Assembly: GCA_002384935.1 (NCBI GenBank) | Contig: DGCD01000009.1 | Span: 248,001 to 312,000, forward strand | Origin: Pusillimonas sp. UBA3987 | GTDB lineage: Bacteria; Pseudomonadota; Gammaproteobacteria; Burkholderiales; Burkholderiaceae_B | Direction: 5' to 3' | Length of the DNA stretch: 64,000 bases | Part shown: positions 58,836-64,000 of the stretch, one piece after another | How positions within the stretch are numbered: the first letter of the stretch is position 1 | Layout of the letters: every line of letters begins with the position of its first letter | The notes under the pieces: model-generated | What the model saw: the letters and a program-made list of their open reading frames with translations, nothing else | What the model was told of the DNA's origin: nothing | Databases searched by the model: none | Position numbers and translations under genes: made by a program

Positions 58836-60124
58836 GCCTTTCTGAAGAAATGATCGTCTTAAAGCTCACGTTGCACGACCAACTGGTAGGCTACCTTTCC
58901 GGGTACAAGAATGGGCGCAGCGTTCTGGCCTTCGCCCCTGAATTTCAACACACACCTTCTCGCCCAACCCTTGGCTTAATAACGCACCCCGCGTTTCCCA
59001 ATGCCCAAAAAATCATGGCCAAGCCTTGGGTTAAGCACCAAAGGCTACACCCGCTGTTGTCGAACTTGCTGCCCGAAGGCGCGTTGCGGGCGCTTATTTC
59101 ACAGGCGCTCAAGGTTCATACCGACAACGAGTTCCCTATTTTCACTTACCTGGGGCAAGACCTGCCCGGCGCCCTCATTGCTACGGCCGTAGGCCCTGAA
59201 GCGGTGCCTGCCTATGCATTAACCGCCGGCCCCCTAACCCGCATTGTGCAGCCCCCATGGCGCAACCCCGGCAATGCGTTTTCGCTGGCCGGCGTACAAA
59301 TGAAGTTTTCAATGAAAGAGCAAGACGGCCGATACAACATAGCCCAATCGGGAAATTTGGGCGACTGGATTATTAAAACGCCATCGACACGCCACGCCTT
59401 TGTACCTTTGAACGAATTCAGCGCAATGACCCTTGCGGGTTTGGCCGGTGTTCATATCCCGGAAATTCGCTTGATACCCCTGAAGCAACTACAAAACCTG
59501 CCACCCATCAACCTCCCCAACGAAACGCTGGCCTTCGGCATCAAGCGTTTCGACCGGCACAACGAACAGCGCATCCACACTGAAGACTTCGCCCAGGTAC
59601 TTGTGCAATATCCCCAGCGCAAATACGACACCGCCAACTACGAACAGATAGGACAAATTCTTTACCAATATTCGGGCGAGGGCCTGGCCGACATACAACA
59701 ATTGGCCCGACGACTACTTGTGAATATTTTGTTGGCCAACGGCGATGCACATTTAAAAAACTGGAGCCTGATTTACCCAGACCAATACACGCCACGGTTG
59801 GCGCCTGCCTACGATATCGTAACCACCCAAGCCTATCTTACAAACGAAGAACAGTTTGCATTGAACCTGAACAAAATCAAAAACTGGTACACGGTTACGC
59901 CGGCACATTTCGAGGGTTGGGCGAAGCGCATTGGTGTGCCGTGGCGAGCCATAAAGCCCCATCTTGATGACACCCTGGAAAAAGCACGCGCACTTTGGCC
60001 GCAAACACTCGAAGCCTTACCCATGGCGAACGAGCATAAGCTTCAGCTACAACAACACTGGAAACAGCTTCAAACTGAATTCCGTATTAACTCGCCTTCG
60101 TCCAACAACCGCCCACACGCCTGA
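58832..60124 (+). CDS. hipA: HipA-family serine/threonine kinase toxin
   Basis: A 430-residue HipA. The N-terminal subdomain (VGYLSGYKNGRSVLAFAPEF), the activation/phosphorylation segment (SLAGVQMKFSM, matching the SIAGAQ-K motif), the ATP-lysine/aspartate region GDWIIKTPSTRHAFVPLNE and the catalytic loop LLANGDAHLKNWSLIYPD are all present. Characterised HipA kinases phosphorylate glutamyl-tRNA synthetase and cause growth arrest; related HipT and others target tryptophanyl-tRNA synthetase. The target here is unknown. Its 3' end overlaps the convergent glycosyltransferase gene by 55 bases. Confidence 0.9.
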   Translation: MSLSEEMIVLKLTLHDQLVGYLSGYKNGRSVLAFAPEFQHTPSRPTLGLITHPAFPNAQKIMAKPWVKHQRLHPLLSNLLPEGALRALISQALKVHTDNEFPIFTYLGQDLPGALIATAVGPEAVPAYALTAGPLTRIVQPPWRNPGNAFSLAGVQMKFSMKEQDGRYNIAQSGNLGDWIIKTPSTRHAFVPLNEFSAMTLAGLAGVHIPEIRLIPLKQLQNLPPINLPNETLAFGIKRFDRHNEQRIHTEDFAQVLVQYPQRKYDTANYEQIGQILYQYSGEGLADIQQLARRLLVNILLANGDAHLKNWSLIYPDQYTPRLAPAYDIVTTQAYLTNEEQFALNLNKIKNWYTVTPAHFEGWAKRIGVPWRAIKPHLDDTLEKARALWPQTLEALPMANEHKLQLQQHWKQLQTEFRINSPSSNNRPHA

Positions 60125-61020
60125 ACCACACGCGCCACCGCAATACTTTGAATATCACACGTGCCGTTGTTGGGCGTTAATGCCAACGCCCCCTTGCGCC
60201 GCCAGAACCATTGCGGTTCGTGATCCTGGAAAAGACCCACGTACTTACCCGCCGCGCTTTGGGCAATGTGCGACGGCCCGCAATCGTTGGCCACCATTAA
60301 ACGGGCGTGAAGGCACAACCGGGCAATATCAGCCATGCTGCGGTTGCGCGCCACCTGAAAATCGGGCCGGCCCAGCCCGGCAATATAATCGGCTTCGCGG
60401 GTTTCGCCCGGGCCCGCAATAAAGCAAAACGACTGCAGCCCCCATTGGGCTTTCAAGGCATCGGCCAGCGCCACATACGACTCAATATGCCAGCGTTTGT
60501 AAGCCCCCGCGCCACCACCGGGCATGAACACCACCTGGGCCAGCGGCAACGCCGGGTCGGCTTCCGTAGCCAACGCCGCCATGGCGCCGCGCGCCGCCCC
60601 TTCCGGGCAAAAATCATCCAATTGACGCGCCAATTGCAAATTCGCCAGGCCCAGGTACTCATTGGGGTCTTTTTTCCAGCGATGCGTCCATAAAAAATCG
60701 CCCACCCGACCATTCAGAAAACCCGAACGCACGCCAATGCGGCGCAAGAACGTAAGAAACGCGTATTGCTCACTGGAATAATGCAGCACGAACGAGCGGC
60801 TGACCCCTTTCAGCGCCGCCAGCTTGGTTCGCGCGCACCCGGCCTGAATATAGGAATCAACCCAGGGCGTGCACTCGTAATGCGAGCCCACGGGGTCGGT
60901 ACCCACCACGTGAAGCTGGTCGTTCGGAAACAGTTGCCTTAGCTGATAGAGCAACGGATAGGTAACCAGATGACCACCCAAGAACTGCATGCTGCGAAGG
61001 AAAACAACGTTGGTGGCCAT
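60070..61020 (-). CDS. Glycosyltransferase family 9 (heptosyltransferase-like)
   Basis: A 316-residue GT9 protein. The N-terminal MATNVVFLRSMQFLGGHLV and the nucleotide-sugar part (VVFMPGGGAGAYKRWHIESY, then LMVANDCGPSHIAQSAAGKY) follow the heptosyltransferase pattern. Such enzymes add heptose or related sugars to the lipopolysaccharide core at the cytoplasmic face. The acceptor is unknown. It overlaps the hipA end on the other strand. Confidence 0.85.
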   Translation of the reverse strand: MATNVVFLRSMQFLGGHLVTYPLLYQLRQLFPNDQLHVVGTDPVGSHYECTPWVDSYIQAGCARTKLAALKGVSRSFVLHYSSEQYAFLTFLRRIGVRSGFLNGRVGDFLWTHRWKKDPNEYLGLANLQLARQLDDFCPEGAARGAMAALATEADPALPLAQVVFMPGGGAGAYKRWHIESYVALADALKAQWGLQSFCFIAGPGETREADYIAGLGRPDFQVARNRSMADIARLCLHARLMVANDCGPSHIAQSAAGKYVGLFQDHEPQWFWRRKGALALTPNNGTCDIQSIAVARVVQACGRLLDEGELIRNSV

Positions 61021-61069
61021 TAAGAGAAAAATAAGGTTTGCGCCAGTGAACTATTGTAGAGCAGCAAGG

Positions 61070-61513
61070 TTACTGCTTTGTATCGGGCCAGAACTGCATG
61101 TAACTGCAACGCAACTGCGCCTGGTCGCCGTAACGCAGGTCGTAGGCCAGCAGTCGGCCCTCTACGGTTTTCAACACGCCGGTTACCACTGCCTCATTGC
61201 CGGAGGCTTCTGCGCCTTCGCTTAAACGCCCGCAAAAACCCAAGGCAGGTTTGCTGACCGCCTCGACCCGTACATTCGACACCACCTGTTCGCCCGACAA
61301 CAACGGGTTCGTGCGCACCGCACGCTGAATGGCGGCTATTTCAGTGGCGTTGGCACTACGTTTGGGGTTGGCCTGTATTTCACCGACGGTGCCGTTGGGC
61401 AGGATGTCGTCTTTGCCAATGGCTTGGGTGTATGACTCTAGCGGCAAAATACAGCCACCCAAAAAAGCCATGACGACTGCCACACCAAAAATTTTTATTC
61501 GCTTAACAATCAC
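61070..61513 (-). CDS. Putative lipoprotein of unknown function
   Basis: A 147-residue protein from a GTG at 61513, which gives a standard lipoprotein signal: IVKRIKIFGVAVVMAFLGGC with the lipobox cysteine at about residue 21. An ATG at 61546 is an alternative but adds residues before the basic start. The mature part has four more cysteines or fewer and the phrases NPLLSGEQVVSNVRVEAVSK and LLAYDLRYGDQAQLRCSYM. I do not recognise the family. It is probably anchored to the outer membrane. Confidence 0.6.
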   Translation of the reverse strand: MIVKRIKIFGVAVVMAFLGGCILPLESYTQAIGKDDILPNGTVGEIQANPKRSANATEIAAIQRAVRTNPLLSGEQVVSNVRVEAVSKPALGFCGRLSEGAEASGNEAVVTGVLKTVEGRLLAYDLRYGDQAQLRCSYMQFWPDTKQ

Positions 61514-61568
61514 ACCCACCCCCCATATAAAATGCCCACTATGCAACCCCCAACCCCTCCAGGCCTAT

Positions 61569-62342
61569 ATGCCAGACCTCATTCCATGCTTTGTTATTAA
61601 CCTAGAAAAAAATACACATCGGCGCAGCGCAATGCAAACGCGCCTAACCAGGCTGGGCATTAGTCCCACGTTCTTCAATGCGGTTGACGGGCGGCTCATG
61701 AGCCCGGAAACACTGGAAAGCCATGTTAACCGCATCCGCGCGCAACGGGAATACGGCCCCCTTAGCGCCGCTGAAATCGGCACCTCGTTAAGCCACGTTG
61801 GCATTTACCGGGAAATGGTGCAAAAACAGTTGCCCTACGCCGTTATTCTAGAGGATGACGTATGCCTGGATAACCACTTCGCCACCTACCTGCAGGCCCA
61901 CGGCCCCAAAGGCCTGCCCGCCCATTTCGCCCCCACCGACGCGGTAATGGTACAACTGACCCACATCGCGCGCGGCAAACGTTTCGGCAGCAAAAACCTA
62001 AACAATATAAACAATAAAATTGTGCCCGCCAGTGGCGGGGAATGGCTGGCCAGCGGCTACTTTATTTCCCTGGCAACAGCTGAAAAACTGGCGGCGAACC
62101 TTTACCCGGTATGGACAGTGGCCGACCACTGGAACCGTTTTAACGAAAAGCTTTTCGTCTCATTATGGGCGTTGCAGCGCAATATTGTGTGGGAAGCGCA
62201 AGAAGCACAGCAATCGAATTTAACGCCCACACGGCTACCCCGGATAAAACCGCCAAAAACTCTGAAAACACGCCTGAAACGCATTTTCTATGAACTGGTC
62301 ACCAAACCGTTCTTTACGCAGAAGCTAAAGCAATACCCCTAA
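61569..62342 (+). CDS. Glycosyltransferase family 25 (LPS/LOS galactosyltransferase-like)
   Basis: A 257-residue GT25 protein from the ATG at 61569. The family start PCFVINLEKNTHRRSAMQTR, ISPTFFNAVDGR, GEIGTSLSHVGIYRE-type (AAEIGTSLSHVGIYREMV) and the metal-binding AVILEDDVCLD are all present. Known members (Lex1, LgtB/E) add galactose or glucose to lipooligosaccharide. The open frame upstream to 61329 lies antisense to the lipoprotein gene and is not coding. Confidence 0.88.
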   Translation: MPDLIPCFVINLEKNTHRRSAMQTRLTRLGISPTFFNAVDGRLMSPETLESHVNRIRAQREYGPLSAAEIGTSLSHVGIYREMVQKQLPYAVILEDDVCLDNHFATYLQAHGPKGLPAHFAPTDAVMVQLTHIARGKRFGSKNLNNINNKIVPASGGEWLASGYFISLATAEKLAANLYPVWTVADHWNRFNEKLFVSLWALQRNIVWEAQEAQQSNLTPTRLPRIKPPKTLKTRLKRIFYELVTKPFFTQKLKQYP

Positions 62343-62345
62343 ACT

Positions 62346-63263
62346 TTAAACCCGACCTGCGACCAGATCTTCCCGCAGCCGTGCCAACGCGCTATGAACA
62401 CGCGCCAGGGCCTGTTCATGCGCCTTGTTAGCACTTAAATACACCGTATCCTGCGTACGTAATTGCGCCAGTTGGCTTACCGCCAGCGCATCTTCCGAAG
62501 CCCCCGTCATACGGGGTAACGGACGTGACCAGCGCCTGGGGGCTATGCCCGCTTTTCGCAATATACGCTTACCTTCGCTTTTCATTTTTTTCAAAAAAGA
62601 CACATTGGCACGCACGTTGTAAATACAGGGCAATTGCACCGGCTGATATTCCAGGGATAACGACTTGCACCAGTCGACCCATTTGAACGGCAGTATGTGG
62701 TCGTAACACACCACCGGCACCCAAGGTATGCGGTACGCATCGGCCACAATGGCGCCATGCATGGCTTCGCAAATAACGCGCCGGGAGGCGCGCATCTCGT
62801 TCACCAGATCTTGAATATTCTGGGCCGGATCCAAATAATGCACCCCCGCCTGCTCACAAATGGCGCGCCAACTCCCCAGCCGCTTGCTGACATGGTGCGG
62901 CATGAACGACGCCTCGTAACGCACAGGGGGCGCCTCACCGCCCAGCACCTGCGGCAATAAAATGGCCGGGTCAGTTAGGGCCAAATCGGGGCTTAAGCCC
63001 AATGCCTGTGCCGTTTCCGGCCCCCGCACGCCATACACCCGCCAACTGGAATTTATTTCCGGCGGTTTGCCATAGCCCAGCCCTGTACCCAACACCACCT
63101 TACACCCCGCAGGCGGGATATGCTCATTCAAAATCGTACCAATACCAATAAACAAGGTGCTGCCATCAGCATCTAAAAAGTCGGAAAGATAATGCCGCCA
63201 AATAAGAGGGTTTAGATCGTCGCCAAAATTACCTTCTGACGCAACATAATAATAAAGTTGCAT
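62346..63263 (-). CDS. Polysaccharide pyruvyl transferase-family protein
   Basis: A 305-residue protein with YYYVASEGNFGDDLNPLIWR at the start, GIGTILNEHI, YGVRGPETAQALGLSPDLAL and ASRRVICEAMHGAIVADAYRI (short extracts), the pattern of ExoV/CsaB-type pyruvyl transferases that add ketal-linked pyruvate to surface sugars from PEP. The C-terminal 80 residues are helical and charged and not part of the domain. It abuts the O-antigen ligase gene with no gap. Confidence 0.82.
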   Translation of the reverse strand: MQLYYYVASEGNFGDDLNPLIWRHYLSDFLDADGSTLFIGIGTILNEHIPPAGCKVVLGTGLGYGKPPEINSSWRVYGVRGPETAQALGLSPDLALTDPAILLPQVLGGEAPPVRYEASFMPHHVSKRLGSWRAICEQAGVHYLDPAQNIQDLVNEMRASRRVICEAMHGAIVADAYRIPWVPVVCYDHILPFKWVDWCKSLSLEYQPVQLPCIYNVRANVSFLKKMKSEGKRILRKAGIAPRRWSRPLPRMTGASEDALAVSQLAQLRTQDTVYLSANKAHEQALARVHSALARLREDLVAGRV

Positions 63264-64000
63264 TATCGTCTTATCCGTCGTCGTGGCGTCGATTCAGACA
63301 GCACCATAAACAACGCCACAAAAGCCACGTAAAAGCCCATGGTATTCATTCGCCGGAACATCGTTTCGGTAAGCCCAAACAACGCAAACCCCAAACAGGC
63401 TGCTAGCCCCATTGCAGCCGCAGCTCGTAACTGCGGCGAGACGCCACTTCGCATAAGCCTGGGAAGAAAATAGAAACAGGGCGCCAGATAAATTAACAAA
63501 ATGCCAAGCGCGCCGGGAAAGCCAAAACCCGCGAAGAACAACATCACATCGTTATGAGGCTCACCAAAATCCTCATCTACAACACGCTGAGCAATTAAAC
63601 CTTTATGAACAGCCACATCACGTAAATACTCCGGATAACGTCCACCATCTCCCAAACCCACCCATGGATTAGTCATGCCCGCATCGATTGCCGAATGCCA
63701 CAGTTGCAACCGAATACACATAGAACTGTAAGATGTACTACCTTCGCCCTGGCACACCTGAACCTCTTGTATGCCTTGTACCAACCTATGTCGCAAAGAG
63801 TCGCTTCCGCCCACCACTGCAATCAAAAGAACCGCACTCACACCCAATAAGGCCAGTAACCTACGCGGGCGACCTATGCCCGCAAACAGCACAATGCCTA
63901 GCAACACAAATAACGGCAAACCCAGTAATCCCGTACGCGTTTGTGCGACCAGAAAGCCTCCAAATGTCGCCACTGACGCTAATATTTTCACAGTCTGTTC
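63263..64000 (-). CDS. O-antigen ligase/polymerase (WaaL/Wzy family), 5' end beyond window
   Basis: The frame runs to the right edge without a stop; a GTG at 63989-63991 is available but family members are about 400 residues long, so the true start is likely outside. The visible part has several hydrophobic segments, QTRTGLLGLPLFVLLG, the large periplasmic loop with NPWVGLGDGGRYPEYL and GEPHNDVMLFFAGFGFPGAL, the H-N-D region typical of WaaL-type ligases. It would join O-antigen or another glycan to lipid A core, or polymerise it. Confidence 0.82.
   Translation of the reverse strand, partial: EQTVKILASVATFGGFLVAQTRTGLLGLPLFVLLGIVLFAGIGRPRRLLALLGVSAVLLIAVVGGSDSLRHRLVQGIQEVQVCQGEGSTSYSSMCIRLQLWHSAIDAGMTNPWVGLGDGGRYPEYLRDVAVHKGLIAQRVVDEDFGEPHNDVMLFFAGFGFPGALGILLIYLAPCFYFLPRLMRSGVSPQLRAAAAMGLAACLGFALFGLTETMFRRMNTMGFYVAFVALFMVLSESTPRRRIRR

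Noticed and set aside
61329..61568. N-terminal extension of the GT25 gene back to 61329
   Set aside because: The extension is antisense to the lipoprotein gene and GT25 similarity starts at the ATG at 61569.

Overview
The window looks like chromosomal DNA of a betaproteobacterium in the Burkholderiales, most likely the Alcaligenaceae (Bordetella/Pusillimonas/Candidimonas-like). The backbone gltBD, mla phospholipid-transport genes, ibaG-murA, hisG-hisE and tatABC is in the order I recall for that family; this placement rests on memory of gene order and protein similarity, not on a database search.

Left arm (1-16.2 kb, almost all on the minus strand). A branched-chain-amino-acid-type ABC importer (SBP, fused LivHM permease, LivG, LivF) is coupled to a fumarate-reductase-like flavoprotein, a stand-alone 2Fe-2S protein and a fused HyuA-HyuB hydantoinase/oxoprolinase that runs off the left edge. 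Upstream lies the glutathione-dependent formaldehyde detoxification pair adhC-fghA. Beyond it are an orphan Liv-type binding protein and a three-gene Rieske ring-hydroxylating oxygenase set, with a NahR-like LysR regulator transcribed divergently.

Centre (16.2-45.3 kb, mostly plus strand). A RAYT-family protein without its catalytic HUH histidines and a REPIN-like inverted repeat precede gltB-gltD. Between gltD and mlaF sits a gamma-resorcylate (2,6-dihydroxybenzoate) module: a MarR regulator, a TRAP importer, two-component resorcinol hydroxylase, gamma-resorcylate decarboxylase and hydroxyquinol 1,2-dioxygenase. These would take up the acid, decarboxylate it to resorcinol, hydroxylate it to hydroxyquinol and cleave it to maleylacetate; no maleylacetate reductase is present. 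Then follow mlaFED-mlaA-mlaC (no mlaB), a YadGH-type ABC exporter, ibaG-murA, the histidine operon without hisC, and tatABC with a clear terminator.

Right arm. At 45.3-51.4 kb a palindrome-rich leader precedes an operon of a DUF1116 protein, an SDR dehydrogenase, a VanA-like Rieske oxygenase, a second orphan Liv-type binding protein, a 2Fe-2S ferredoxin and a ferredoxin reductase. This is a self-contained three-component oxygenase of unknown substrate and my best candidate for an undescribed pathway. After a DMT exporter and a hemerythrin comes a toxin-antitoxin-rich accessory stretch (52.9-60.1 kb): an orphan brnA with a fossil of deleted brnT, an intact brnTA, a broken XRE antitoxin gene, a BrnT paired with an XRE antitoxin, a type V autotransporter, an Xre-RES pair and hipBA. 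The last 4 kb carry lipopolysaccharide/surface-glycan genes (GT9, GT25, polysaccharide pyruvyl transferase, O-antigen ligase), the last one cut by the window edge. I saw no tRNA, rRNA or CRISPR array.
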